This document shows positions 10,986 to 23,216 of a stretch of 64,000 nt of DNA, in pieces. This DNA comes from Torreya grandis. Taxonomy: Eukaryota > Streptophyta > Pinopsida > Cupressales > Taxaceae. Within the stretch, counting starts at the first letter, position 1; each line of letters begins with the position of its first letter. The stretch spans positions 14,772,001 to 14,836,000 of the forward strand of contig JARHVA010000001.1 in NCBI GenBank assembly GCA_037957365.1, in the 5' to 3' direction. Under the pieces are notes generated by a model. The model was given only the letters and a program-made list of their open reading frames with translations. It was not told where the DNA came from and did no database searches. Made by a program: the position numbers and the translations under genes.

Positions 10986-12187
10986 AATCTAACCTATTTT
11001 ACCATTATCCTTAGTCATAGGTATTCACATTTGAACTATCTCCATGTAATTGAAACGAAATGTCATTATCAGTTATTCATACTTATGATGCCTAATTTGT
11101 TTTTCTATAGCAAGCACTTTGTGATCTAGACTCAAATATTAATGTCAATATAGCTTCGATGAATAGATCTCAAGATCACTATGCATAAACTAGGCTCAAT
11201 AATTTTAGCACATGAATCTATGCTTAGACATGCATCTCTTAGCATACATCATGAGTCTAATCAATCTTTGGTCAGTTTTCATCATCCCTCATTCCATTAT
11301 CTCCCCATTTGGGGTGAAATACATTGGCATAAAGTTCATGTTATAACATGCATCCATGGAACTATGTAGGCAACACCCACTTATCTTGCACATCTGGAGT
11401 CAGCTTGACCATCTTCACTTCTCTTTTCATCACTTTGTGCATTCTTGTATCCCTAGTTTTTTGTGGCTTTTTTGAAGTCATTACACCATCACATCTATAT
11501 TTTCACCCACTCACTTTAATCTTGTTTTAGGTTATATCTTTGAGCTAATTGCTTTCCAATTTAACCATGCTAGGGCACAACATTTGAGTTGATTAACAAA
11601 TATAAATCAACCCTACAAGGGCAAGCCATTATTTATTCTTTATTAATGATCAAAATTAGCCCTACTGGGGCACAAATATATTATCATGATCAAATTTGAT
11701 CTAATGGGGAAATTACTATTATTTTTTTTATGGATACCACATTCTCCTTTTCCTTTAATTCTAAGATATGCACACTACTTCCCATGATGACAATGTTTTA
11801 GTGTGTAACTTGTCTCAGGATTGATTAATTCCATAAGCACGCAACTTGCACTCTCAAATTGGGTGCTTTCAAAGTGTGTCCTTTACATGTTTGGATTGAA
11901 TACCCTCCATTCCCCCAATCTTTGGGACCCATTATACCTCTAATTATATTTTGATCATTGATGGTAACCACACATGGAAGTATTAGCTTGCTTGGATGTG
12001 ATCTATTCCATGGGTTAATCTCTCACTTTCCATCTCTTTTAGAGAGTCCATCCTTCTCTTTCATCCTAATATGTCCTCATGAGGGGGCATCATGGGTCAT
12101 TTCCATTTTCTTCTTGACAACTCTTTTCTTTGAAAAGATGTTGCTTTGCTTGAATGTCTTGCTATGTCTTCTCAAATAGGGGCAAAT
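10986..12187 (+). other. Right part of the 3' untranslated region of element U
   Basis: No domain-bearing frame is present. CCATGGAACTATGTAGGCA at about 11352 matches CCATGGAACTATGTAGGTA of Y at 41891, placing this in the same 3' untranslated region. Between 11560 and 11710 four loosely related units carry CCCTACAAGGG- or CCCTACTGGGGC-type mini-hairpins and the 14-bp palindrome GATCAAATTTGATC (11688-11701). The stretch ends in a polypurine tract. Confidence 0.6.
12174..12187 (+). promoter_or_regulatory. Polypurine tract before LTR A
   Basis: AAATAGGGGCAAAT directly precedes TGTAGACATCC. The equivalent in Y (43121-43134) is AAATAGAGGCAAAC before TATAGACACC. Confidence 0.7.
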
Positions 12188-13390
12188 TGTAGACATCCAA
12201 TTCCTAACACCATTTGTGTTGAAATTATCAATCTTACTCAAATTGTACTCAAATTCCTAATTTAGGTTAAAATCACTAAAAACATGCTAAATGGTTCGAG
12301 CTTGTCATACACAAGTGTCAATTTAGGCTAATGTATCCCTATTGGGGTAATATATTTTATGTGATTCCTAACTTTGATCTATTAATTTCGAGTCAAAATA
12401 ATGATTCCACATTTTTATGCTATAGATCACTATTTTCTTATAATTCATTAGTACACATCACATACCTTTATTATTTTGTGTTGGAAAAATCTTAAATGAG
12501 AATATTGTTTTAACACATCTAACATCACCTTCTAATTCTTCTTGAGTCAAATTATGATCCAGTAATATGACTTTCTAACCATTTTGATTAATTGAGGGCC
12601 AATTTCCAAAGAATTTAACAAATATTGATTAATTTTATTTAAGGCTAATTAATTCAAATCAAGAGATTAAGTGGATTTTCCATGGAGGTTATTGATTATT
12701 TCAATATTGGAAATTGATTTCCAATATCTGTATCACCTAATGACATCATCTATGGGGTGGCATCCATACGCCATAAATGTATAAAATATCTAGATTATGG
12801 GTCACCCATGCCTAATTAATACCCCTTCCTCCCAAATAATTATGAGGCTATTTATGGATTTAAATTCAAATATTAGATTAATCCATGGCCACACATCTCA
12901 ATCTTGAGATGGATGGTCATGGTTGATCTTAGATTATTTCTAAAATCTATAAATAGAAGGGAATAGAATACCATTTCTTAAGCTAAATTATTGTAAAGTT
13001 ATAATGCAAAATCATCTCTACATCCTTTTATGTTATTTGTAAGCTACATTTGATAGGCTAGATTAGAGATTTCTCCTATTAAGCCTAGGTTATGCATAGT
13101 GTTCTATAGGTAATGGAGGAGCAAAGAAGCCATTGTTGATAAAAACAAGAGCATTAGATCAAGGGGAGAACATGCTTGGAGTGGTTCTTGGGTGGTGGAA
13201 TCGATTTGATAAAGTAACTAGCATTGCTTTCTTTCAATTTGTTCTTCATTATCATTAGCAAACCCCACATGAATATATTGGCTTTGATTTTCAATTCTTA
13301 TGAATTATTTTTTGAGTTTTAATGACTAATGTTTGACTTGATCCTCTTTTAAATCCATCCTATAGTTATATGGGATGTTATTTTCTTTCT
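12188..13390 (+). repeat. LTR A (gypsy, distant relative of the Y LTRs)
   Basis: It begins TGTAGACATCC. It shares with the Y LTRs the words ACATGCTAAATG, TTATTTTGTGTTGG, GAGTCAAA and a TATA box at the same relative place. Similarity is clear in the first 800 bases and is lost downstream, so the right end is a guess from the length of the Y LTRs (1.17 kb). It is preceded by the polypurine tract of U and followed by the gag of W, so it can be read as the 3' LTR of one and the 5' LTR of the other. Confidence 0.65.
12948..12956 (+). promoter_or_regulatory. TATA box of LTR A
   Basis: TATAAATAG lies 760 bases into the LTR. An 18-bp inverted repeat, CATCTCAATCTTGAGATG (12894-12911), lies 37 bases upstream. 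The two Y LTRs have TATAAATA at the matching place. Confidence 0.65.
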
Positions 13391-13459
13391 ACCTTCATTA
13401 TCCAAGAAGATCTTCTCTCTTAGAGCACCTTTTCTCATCCCTCATCTTTCAACTATAAT

Positions 13460-14540
13460 ATGGTCCAAATCACTCTAACAAATGAGTTTAGTGGATCAGA
13501 TCCATTCCATACTTCTCAAGATAATTCTCACTTTAAGGAACCTTACTATACTATGGGATTAATTGACATAAGCCTAACAAATAACCCCATAATAAACCTT
13601 CTCAACACCAACAACCTGCCTCCTACCAATCTGCTACCTAGTAACCCTCCCCCTAATACCACTTTGAGGAATCCCCCTCCTACCAAACCTAATAATCCTC
13701 CTCCCAATACCAACCCATCAATTTATATAACTTAAATTATTAAAAAAATAATGCAACAAATGAACATAATGCAAACATCTAATACCTCTCAAATGATGCA
13801 ACTACAACATCACTTGATAAACATGGATAATCAGCCTCTTATTCTTCTTCCCCAAACAATCAAAATTTCATTCCTCCACCTCTTAAAGATGTTGAAAAAA
13901 ATGTCATTCCCCAACCTATTATAAATAACAAGATGATTCAACACATTCAAAATGAACCTTTATCCCCCTTCATTGTATCTAAAGACCCACATCTTTTCTC
14001 AAATCAATCTTTAATTTGTATAAAGAGTGGATCCAAACTAATACCTTTGCCACTACCAAAATTTTAGTTAATACATTCATAAGTGACATATTATACTGGC
14101 ATAACCATATTCCCCAACATTCTATATGGAAATTTGAGGATTTAGTCAATCCTTTAGTTAATAAATTTCAACATAATGATCTTCCCAAAAATTGTCTTAG
14201 TCATTTTATCAATGCTAAGTAATCCCCTACCAAATCAACTAATGATTTTATTAAATGATATAAATATTTGGCTCACAAAGTTGATCACAACATGACTATT
14301 GATAACTTGTTCAAACTTTTCATCACTACCTTAACACCTTCCCTTTAATACAAGGTTCAAACTTTCACTCCCAAAATTTTAAATGATGTTATTGACCAAG
14401 CTAAGTGATAAGATTTTTTAATGAAATAATTTGAACCTAATACTAAAACCATCAAGGGATATTTCCAACATTAAACAAATGCAATCACCAACAATCCTCC
14501 TCAACCAAAACCATGAGTATTTAAAATAGAAAATCCCCAA
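13460..14540 (+). pseudogene. W gag (degenerate)
   Basis: An open frame from 13460 to 13735 begins MVQITLTNEF and becomes Pro/Asn-rich (repeated NPPP and PPPTKP steps), like the N-terminal spacer of Tat-type gag. Another at 14016-14222 plus the following broken frame holds the retrotransposon gag core: SDILYWHNHIP, SIWKFEDLVNPLVNKFQHN, then KSTNDFIK and YLAHKVD. Stops at about 14223, 14260 and 14350 inactivate it. Confidence 0.75.
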
Positions 14541-14861
14541 CCTTCCCATACATCGCTAACTGTTTAAAAAATGAAAAAACTTTTATCACCTTCTAAACCA
14601 TTCACATATGCTAATAAGCCCCATAAATGGTATGACCCTAACAAATTTTATTGGTTACATGCCAATATAGGTCATTACATTGAAGCATGTCATAGACTTA
14701 CTAAGTTTTTTGTTTCTTTTATTATAGGAGATTCATTCAATCATGATGCCATGATCAAAATTTGTCATCATGATTATGTTAATGCTTATCAAAAGAAAAA
14801 AGCTTTCAAATATTCTTCCTCTAACAATCCAAAAAAAATTTCTACATCCAACTCTCAATAA
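14541..14861 (+). pseudogene. W nucleocapsid-like region (degenerate zinc-binding segment)
   Basis: The open frame 14571-14861 contains KWYDPNKFYWLHANIGHYIEACHRLTKFF in sense order (shown split: KWYDPNKFYWLHANI then GHYIEACHRL). This matches the C-x-Y/F-H-x-x-x-G-H-x-x-x-x-C segment of Tat-type gag. The leading cysteines are replaced, while G-H and the final C remain. A Lys/Ser-rich tail follows. Confidence 0.65.
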
Positions 14862-15661
14862 TCAAACTATACCAATTCCTAATACATGAATGTGACTAAA
14901 GTAAATTATCGATGTAAACCTACCCATAAAGATCCTATCACAAAACCAAAGAAACCATCACTAGAAGAGCAAATTCTCAAATATACTACTACCACTAATC
15001 TACCTTAAAAAACTAATGAGTAACCATGTCCTCAATCCGAACCTCTAACTACCTCTCTTCCTACTAAAAATATTTTACCTTCCAAGCCTCATGCTGGTTT
15101 TTCCTCTTCAAAAACTCATTAGAATTTCTTAGAGGAAATTAAATCTATGCCTTGAAAAATACCTCTCATGGAGTTATTTCACACTTTTCCCTATCATCAT
15201 AAATTCCTAATGCAATAACTACAAGAAATTGAAGAACCATCTTCATGATTAATGCTGATTATGATCAATACTATACCAATTCCGAATATGTGAATGCAAA
15301 TAAAGTTAATTATCAACATAAACCCACTCACAAAGATCCCATCACAAAACTAAATAACATTACTAGAAGATAAACTTCTCAAAGATACTACTACCACTAA
15401 TCTACCTTCACAAACCAATGAGGAACCACTTCCTTAATCTGAACCTCCAACTACCTCTCTTCCTACTGAAAATATTTTACCTTCCAAGCCTCATGCTGGT
15501 TTTTCCTCTTCAAAAACTCATTAGAATTTCTTAGAGGAAATTAAATCTATGCCTTGAAAAATACCTCTCATGGAGTTAGTTCACACTTTTCCCTATCATC
15601 ATAAATTCCTAATGCAATAACTACAAGAAATTGAAGAACCATCTTCCATTGAAGTGGAACA
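14862..15661 (+). repeat. 402-bp in-frame tandem duplication within W
   Basis: The blocks about 14862-15263 and 15264-15661 are offset by 402 bases, which is 134 codons. The second part of the unit (15050-15240 against 15452-15642) differs at only about three positions. The first part (14880-15045 against 15282-15447) differs at roughly 15 percent of positions. Both copies share the same in-frame stops (for example TAG in CATTAGAATTTC and TGA in ATGCCTTGA). The unit lies in the spacer between gag and protease. Confidence 0.85.
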
Positions 15662-15739
15662 ACCTTCTCACAAGCCTCCACCAACAGAAGTTCATACCAT
15701 TGAAACTATTTTTCCTATTCAAAACCTTCCATAGAATTC

Positions 15740-16330
15740 CTTGAAGAAGACATGATCAATGATGAAATCCTTTTTCATATTGATGACCCACCTCTCTTTA
15801 TTAGAATATTAATTAATACCACCCTTATTCTCAAAGTATTAGTAGACGAAGGGTTAGGAATTAATGTGACATATCTTTGGCTCATTCAATAACTTGGGTA
15901 TAATAAAGATCATCTCAAACAAACTCATTTAACATTTCATGGATTCAACAAGACAAATTAAAATTTGATTGATTTTATTTGTCTCCTTCTTACTATTGGA
16001 CCCAAAACCATATGTACTAAGATTATGGTTCTTTACTTACCATTATCCTATAATATACTCATGGGTCACCCATGGACACATCACATGAGGGCCATTGCCT
16101 CTTCTGATAGACAATTTATCAAGTTTATTCATAATGGAAAATGGAATAAAAATGAGGCTGATCCTAACCCATGGAGTATTCATCTTCCCAAGCCCAAATC
16201 TCAGTATTGGATTCCAACTATTCCAAAAATTAATAGTGTACCTTTACCTAAATTCATCAATATGAATCTAAATTTATTGGTCACTCTTGCTGATTATAAT
16301 GATGTTGAACTAAATGATTTTTAAAACACA
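15740..16330 (+). pseudogene. W aspartic protease (degenerate)
   Basis: The frame gives LKVLVDEGLGINVTYL, the counterpart of the Tat-type protease site (V/I-D-G-G-S-G-L-N). The catalytic Asp and one Gly are kept. The open frame 15965-16324 contains PLSYNILMGHPWTHHMRAI, the conserved C-terminal segment of this protease family. A stop at about 15891 and another at 15961 separate the halves. Confidence 0.8.
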
Positions 16331-17330
16331 TGCAATACTACCAAGCTACTTCCTTACATTTCAAATTTGATCCCTCCTTTGTTACCTTGTGATCATACCA
16401 TCCCTCTCATTAATGAGATCACCGATTTCCCTTCTCCACATAATGCACATGAAACATATTATATAGAAGATGATTTCACTTATAATGACTATAGATTGGC
16501 CAAGTTATTTTAAGACCATTTAACCATGTCACCTAGTAAATCCAATGATGTAGGCGTATCACCTTCTAATGTTCCTTTAGAGACACAAGCATAAACTATC
16601 TCTTCCACCTATGATGATAACTACATTATGGCCCAAGCTCAATCGCCAGACTTGGATGTTCAACACTATCAACAAACCTTAGCTAAAATATAATATTTTA
16701 ACTAAGATGTTCACACTATTTCCATGGATATTGAGTTATAACCTAAATGTCATGTACCTATATTTAATTATCCACTTATCGATACTCCATTGGTTATTGA
16801 ACAAATCTTACCTCTTGCCATTTTAATACTTTTAGAACCTTCTATACTTCCTATCACACTGATCACTCTACCAAATCCCCTCCCTGCCAATGATTCTAAA
16901 GATACACCTATTATAAATCCAATTGAATCCAATCACCCTTCTTCCAAATTTCCACCTACTCTCAAGATTACCTTTAATGCCAAGGTCACAAATGTGCACT
17001 AGATACATTCTGAATATGATCACCATGCTAGCAAAATCATTGATCTTGATTTAGACATAGAATACTATGGATCTTTACCTATGTTACCTAGTGATGAAGC
17101 CATACTTGAGTTGCTCCATGCTTGATAACCTCAAATTACTTTGCAACATCACAAACTTGAGAATTTCAAATGAAAGGCTCCTCATTTTAACAACTTCATT
17201 GCTAACATTGATCCCAAAACCAATCCCATTTTTATCTTCCCAATGTACCATATCATTTTCAAGATTGAAATGTTATTCTTATTGAAGAAACTACGAGAAT
17301 ATAATATGTCACACCCTTGTGTCCTTGACC
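16331..17330 (+). pseudogene. W spacer between protease and RT
   Basis: This is a Pro/Ile/Asn-rich stretch with open pieces (16790-17002, 17067-17285) and stops. It contains acidic runs and no catalytic motif. Y has a spacer of similar size in the same place (36450-37480), and this type of linker is usual in Tat elements. Function unknown. Confidence 0.5.
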
Positions 17331-18200
17331 TATGATAGTTTATAGATAACTCACACCAACTAAATATGATAACTTTAGTTTATTATTCAATAAATATTGT
17401 GAGACTTTCACTTGGTCATATGAGGACATGCTTAGTATCGACCCTAATATCATTATTTCCACCTAAAGTTTCCACCCTATTCCATAAATAAACTATAAAA
17501 CTATTAGATGCCAAGTTTATTAAACTTGTGGACTATTTTGAATGGGTGTCAAACATTGTTCCCATTCACAAAAAAGTCACCATGGTTATTTGCATTTACA
17601 TCAATTTCTATAATCTCAACCTCACTTGTCCTAAAGACAATTTTACATTACCTTCAATAGATGCCATCATAGATTCCACTATTGGATATGAAATATTATC
17701 ACTCATAGATAGTTTTTTAGGCTAAAATAAAATTCACATAGCCCCCAAAGACCAACACAAGACAACAACATTCACTATGAAATGGGGCACATATTGCTAT
17801 GTTAAGATGCCCTTCAGCCTTAATAATTCTAGAGTGACCTATCAATAAGATATGAACCACATTTTTCATGATATTATACATAATATTGTGGAAACTTATG
17901 GATGATCTCATTGCAAATTCAAAAAGTCATACAACACATCTCTTTGATTTAACCATCATCTTCAATCGATTAATTAAGTACAAAGTTAGAATTAACATCT
18001 ACAAGTGTGTCTTTGGTGTTACATTTGGTAAACTATTATGGTTATTAATATATATTCATGGGAATAATACCAATCCTACTAAAATCAATGCTATAGTCAA
18101 CATGTCCATTCCTCATTCTATTTTATACATTCATACTTACTTTGGCAAGCTTGGGACAATCAGATGATTCATCCCTAAAATGGTGTATCACATATATTTT
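17331..18200 (+). pseudogene. W reverse transcriptase (degenerate)
   Basis: Conserved pieces in order are FTWSYEDML, DYFEWVSNIVPIHKK, CPKDNFTLPSIDAIIDS, ALKDQHKT-like APKDQHKTTTF, KMPFSLNNSRVTYQ, the active site, IANSKSHTTHL and YKVRINIYKCVFGVTFGKLL. At the active site (17898-17906) two bases are missing from the YVDD codons, so the aspartates continue in another frame as L-M-D-D. The sequence is closest to the Y RT in this window. Confidence 0.87.
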
Positions 18201-18910
18201 ATTAATTAACTTATTAATAAAGGTAATAATCTAGTATGGGCTGATCCTTTTAGAATGCATTTGAAAATATGAAAGATTCAGTTCTCCATCTATCTACCCT
18301 TTGACCACCTTCCAATGATCATCCCTTGATTTTGTACACTTCTACTCTCGTATTAGTTGGGGCAATGCTTTCCCAACAAGATGATACCATAAGAGAATAT
18401 GATATTTAATATATTAGTTTAGGCCTCATTGATTATTAAAAATGTTATACTAAAGTATAACATGATTGACTCGCTATCTATTTCATAGTTGAAAAGCTTT
18501 ATCACTGCATGCTCTATCAAATAACCTATGTCATTGTTCATTTTGACCCACTTCATCACTTTTGTTCCAAAGCATTTCTTCCTAGAGATAGAATTAGTAA
18601 GTGTATGGTTCTCTTAATGGAATTTGAACTTTTTATCATAAAAAAAAACTCTATCAAAGTGCAAGTCATTACTGACCAACTTGCAGCAACACCCATAGCC
18701 GCTACGAATCACCTTCAAGATAGTCTCCCCAATGATAACATTTTTTATTTTGAAGGTATCAATTAGGGTATCTCTCTTAAAGATTGATTCCATAACTTCA
18801 CTATTGATTTGGAGGCAAGTAATAAAGATGATACCTATGCCATTTTTGATACTACTAAATCCAAATTAGTTATCGAAGAGCTTCCTGAAGTCACCATCAA
18901 TATGCATGAA
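18201..18910 (+). pseudogene. W RNase H (gypsy type, degenerate)
   Basis: The open frame 18509-18766 carries YVIVHFDPLHHF, CMVLLMEFELFII and ITDQLAATPI. These are the conserved end of the gypsy RNase H and the tether seen in Tat elements (S-R-M-D-P-L-K, L-L-x-E-F-D, D-x-L-A). A further piece ends EELPEVTINMHEDT at 18911-18915, exactly where X is inserted. Confidence 0.8.
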
Positions 18911-18915
18911 GATAC
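18911..18915. repeat. Target-site duplication of element X, left copy (GATAC)
   Basis: GATAC precedes the left LTR of X and is repeated exactly at 53072-53076 after the right LTR. In W it encodes the Asp-Thr of HEDT. Confidence 0.9.
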
Positions 18916-21250
18916 TGTTGATTGAATTTAACCTTGCAGGTCAAATTGGGACCCCTATAGATAAAAACTTGATTTTTAGATGTTTTATGGGTCTAATATT
19001 TTTTCATAGGGTATTTTATAGTCCATTTGATGTAATTTGATGCCTTTTTAGCCTTATTCTTGGTCTAATTATTTTATGTCACTTTGAGTCACTTAGTAGG
19101 CATTTAGGGGTCATAAATGCAAGTGGAATAGTTTTAAAGGTGTCTAAGTGTCTTAGTTTACTTTAAAATATCCCAAAATTCATATTCCCTATCAATACTG
19201 TTAGTCCCACTTGAATATTGTAGGTTATCTAACTAAAAATTAAGAAACCAACTGAAAGGGGAGGAGTTTGGCACTTTTATGGCCCATGAGGGAAGGTGAC
19301 ACATGGGAGAAGGTCATGAAATGTATATTAATATTATTAAGACACATATCAGTTATTGAAATACTTTTTAAGTGCTAAATTTTTTCCAAAACTATTCTGC
19401 TCCTTCGTTGCCCTTCTAGACACACAAAAATGATCAATAGATTCATGCTTGGTATAACTAGTAGAATAGGTTTAAGCCAAAATGACTTTTGGGGGTGATA
19501 TTAAATTCAAAGAGATTAATTTTCATAATTTTTTTTCAAATATTGGTCAACTACGATCTATGAATCATCTATAACAAGTTGATTATGTTTTTTTGCTCAC
19601 TATTTCCTACACCCTATAGGTTTTTCTCTACATTTGGATAGGTCCATACAATAAAATTGGTGATTTTGACTCTTTATGATTTCAAATTCCTCCTCAAATT
19701 CTCTCCATTCTTGGTTTCATGTTTTGTGATGTTTTGATAGGCAAATCATCTCATGTTGTAAGAGGGTGCAACCATTTGAAGTCTTAATCAAGTTTTCCTA
19801 GTTTGAGAAGAATTGGTTATATGAAAGGGTATCATGTGAATGGGATATAATGTTTCACATGTCTCATTTACATATTTATCACCTCTATCCATGTTTTATC
19901 TCATCACACCATGCTTTGGTCAAGTTTTAGTCTTGCTATACTCACAGTCAACTTCTTGCCCATTCTCACTTGCAGACATAGGGAATGCCATGTATGGAAC
20001 ATGTTTAGTATGATTAATGGAAGTGTAAAGAAGATATAATGACGTTGAAAATACTCTTATATCAAGGACATTATGCAAGATATCTCACTTGGTATAAGAA
20101 GGGACTATACTAGTACCTCAATCACACACAACCATATAATAGAGACATGCACCTATAGTTGCCTACAAGAAGTGAAGACATAAAAATGAGGTGTATGAAA
20201 TTGTATAAAGATCTAAGACCTAATAATGTTTCATGTAGATACTTTAAGGAAGAGATCAATTAACCATGGAGTCAGTTTCCTTGGAACATGGATCATTTCA
20301 TGTTCACTGCCTGCATACAACTCAAAGTACACCTACAGGTGCCCTTTGAAGGATATCATGTTGAAAGGGGAGTATTGACAATTTTTTCAAATCCTTTGGA
20401 ATTATAGGAGTGAATTTGAAAACTTGGTGATGGTCTGAAATTTGTCATGAATATATATATCTCACATACTACCAAATTTTTATCCACTCCTTATATGTGA
20501 AAATGTTCAGCTACAGGTGATATCACAAAGCCATGAAGGTAGCAGTATGGAAATTTGGAACATGGTAAAGGATTATTTTGAATCCTAGAATGTGGTTTAA
20601 TCATGATATACCTATTTGAGGTGTTAAATGGCAAAATAGAGGTGTAAACCATTTTGGAAGAGGTGATGACTGAGTTTAGGGATCTAATCCCTAAAAGGTG
20701 AAAATAGAGGTCCAAGCCATTTTTCCAAAGCCATATAACAAGGTTAAAAATAATATTAGTGAATAAAAATGATCATACTTTGTAACCACCATGAAAGACA
20801 AGACATTTTCAAGAGATGGGGTCAAAATAATTAGTATAAAATGGTTGTTGAGAAACTCAAAGTTACACTTTCATCACTAAATTTAGGCTGTGAAACATAC
20901 ATGATTTGAAATTCAAGGATGAATCTAGCACCCAAGGTCACAAAATAGATCATGCCACCATGTTTGAATGGTTATAAGTAGTTGTAAGAACACTTATGAT
21001 CTATTTATCATTTAAATAGGATGATACATTGAATTTTGATCTTATTCACACCTACAAGTGTCTTTTCCTCTGAAAATGTGCACCTACAACTGATTATGAG
21101 TTTCTATACCACCCATGAGACGGAATTAAGAATGGAAACACATAAAGTGGTATATTAAAGATGATTAAAATTGGATAAAATGATATAAAGGTAAGGTGGT
21201 ACATGTTTTAAGATGACTTCTTGCCCACATGCCTCTACTTGCTCTAATAT

Positions 21251-21268
21251 AGTCAACTATAGTTGACT
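21251..21268. repeat. 18-bp perfect palindrome in X left LTR
   Basis: AGTCAACTATAGTTGACT reads the same on both strands. The right LTR keeps 14 bp of it at 50437-50450. It is followed in both copies by TGTAGGCAACAATAGG. Confidence 0.85.
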
Positions 21269-23207
21269 GTAGGCAACAATAGGTTGAGGAGTGAGGTCTA
21301 AGCATGGGTATAACATAAATATGATTAAAAATGGGTCAAAAAAGTATAAAATTATCCTATAAGACTCTAATAGGGTTTTTAGACACTATACACAGTTTCA
21401 AGCAAGTGTGATCACCTATAGGAAAGAGAAACACAGTCAAGAAATTGACCTCAATCTATGCTAATCTTAGTAAGGCAAGAACAAAATAGGGTTTGGAAAA
21501 GGGTATAATGGTTTATGTGATTTATAAATCCCTAAGATAGGTAATAAAACCTTTTTATACTCTCATGATGAGTACAAAGCAAAGAGAATATACCCTATGG
21601 TGCAATACACAGTCTACATCCTAAACCCTGCATAGTTTGCCTTCGCATGGGTATGTTTTGGTTTTTGGGAGAGTTGGAAGGTTAAATGATATGAAAAATG
21701 GTGGTGTAAAATTTCCTCAACACTTAGGGAAGATCTTCCACCATTTGGTCTATCTAGGAAAATAGGGGAAGTGCCCTTCATTTTGTCTTAGATAGAGGGC
21801 ACTCCCTTATGCATAAAACCTATATTTTTGGAGAAGAATGGTGAAAAGGATGGAAAAAAGGATATATATACCTTTAAATAAGGTTTTTTAATTTAAATAA
21901 TACCTATAAAACATGAATAATTAATCACATAATGGATAATCTCAACAAAGTGGTCTAGAACTCCAAGGTTGCAGACAAGCCTGTTAGGCAGGGTTTTAGC
22001 CTAAAGCCCAAATGAGAAGCCACTTTCATTTATAGCTATAGGAGGGAATTATAAAATATTATATCATGTTAATAGGGTAATTTTATATGTTTAAAATCAT
22101 CAAATTTATAGAGAAATCATAAGGTATTCATTTTGATCTCAGAGACAACATTAGGCCTGTGCAATTGAGAAGATAAGCTCAATAAGGTAACTTTGAGTGC
22201 TCATATATCCCTTGAAAAAATATAAGAAGTTTAGAGGGGTTGATAGGGGAATTAGACATAACATTTTGGAATTTTTTGGTAATTCCAATGTTAGAGCTTA
22301 TAAACAAAGCTTAAGAGCCTAGAAGACCTAAAACCCTTACTAACCCTTAGATAAGAACATGACTAGGAAAATAAATATGGAGAGATCTAAAAATGGAATG
22401 AAATGACCATGAAAGTGGTTTGAGGTTGTATAGGACTCTTAAAGGTTCCTCCTCATCAATTTTTGTGCTACCCTACATGTACAAACATGGTATATAATGG
22501 ATTTATTTTACTATTTTGTGAATTGTTCAAGTTATAAGGACTTTAAAGAAGATAAATAAACTTTAGGAGAGATATTAAGACTTATTATAATTCACTATGA
22601 CCATTTAATACTAAAAAAATTATCCTAAGTGTTTTTACTAGTAGCTCCATCTTAGCTAGTCAAATTGGCATAGTAAGCAAGTTAGTGAGAAGTGTGAGAA
22701 CTTCAAGTGGAAGCCTATTTAAGGTGTACCTAAGAAATATAAGGACATGTAGGGTCTTTCAAAGTTTAATCCAATATATTTTATGGATTTTCATTAGAAA
22801 TTGAAGCCATTTTGGAAGCTAAGTGTGCAAGGTGTGTGAAAGAGGAGTTTCTTTGACTATAGGAAGTGATGGCTCACTTTCAGAGGAATTCAAGTGATTA
22901 TGAATTAAACCAATGCATGGATAATAATGTATACAACCATTACCTATTATTAAAATCATTAGACCTATCCCTAATTAGTTTTGGGATATTCTAACAAAGC
23001 TAGATGATGAAGGCAATTTTTTGATCCAACACAAGGTATTTCATGCCACATTCTAAGAGTTTCATGCCTTGAATTGACACTTTTGATTTCTAACCTTACA
23101 TGGTCAGTTTAACATCCTATTATAATTCACATGTAACCCCTAATATCAAATTGAAAATTGTCCAAGTGACCTTTGGACTTCCCTTTTCTCACTCCTCTCC
23201 CAAATGC

Positions 23208-23216
23208 TATAAGTAG
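23208..23216 (+). promoter_or_regulatory. TATA-like box, X left LTR
   Basis: TATAAGTAG lies about 600 bases before the Y insertion and is conserved at 52390-52398 in the right LTR. AATAAA follows at 23300-23305. This would put U3 at about 4.3 kb and make R and U5 short. Confidence 0.5.

Larger units (their letters stand above)
700..13390 (+). mobile_element. Element U: 3' part of an old Ty3/gypsy (Tat-like) retrotransposon, interrupted by a copia element
   Basis: In order this stretch holds a leader-like repeat shared with element Y (700-1000), a tandem repeat, a broken coding stretch, a long 3' untranslated region with the same hairpins and CTCACC repeats as Y, a polypurine tract (12174-12187) and LTR A. 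RT and integrase domains are not recognisable, so they were probably deleted between about 3260 and 3640. A copia element (5031-10985, minus) lies in the 3' untranslated region. The left limit is uncertain because no 5' LTR was found. Assignment rests on shared non-coding sequence with Y and on the PPT-LTR junction. Confidence 0.6.

Noticed and set aside
11688..11701. 14-bp palindrome GATCAAATTTGATC as a regulatory site
   Set aside because: It is a single occurrence in AT-rich DNA, with no second copy at the equivalent place in Y.
17331..18200. Endogenous pararetrovirus
   Set aside because: RT and RNase H of W and Y are accompanied by gag, integrase, LTRs and polypurine tracts, which indicates LTR retrotransposons rather than caulimovirus-like sequence.
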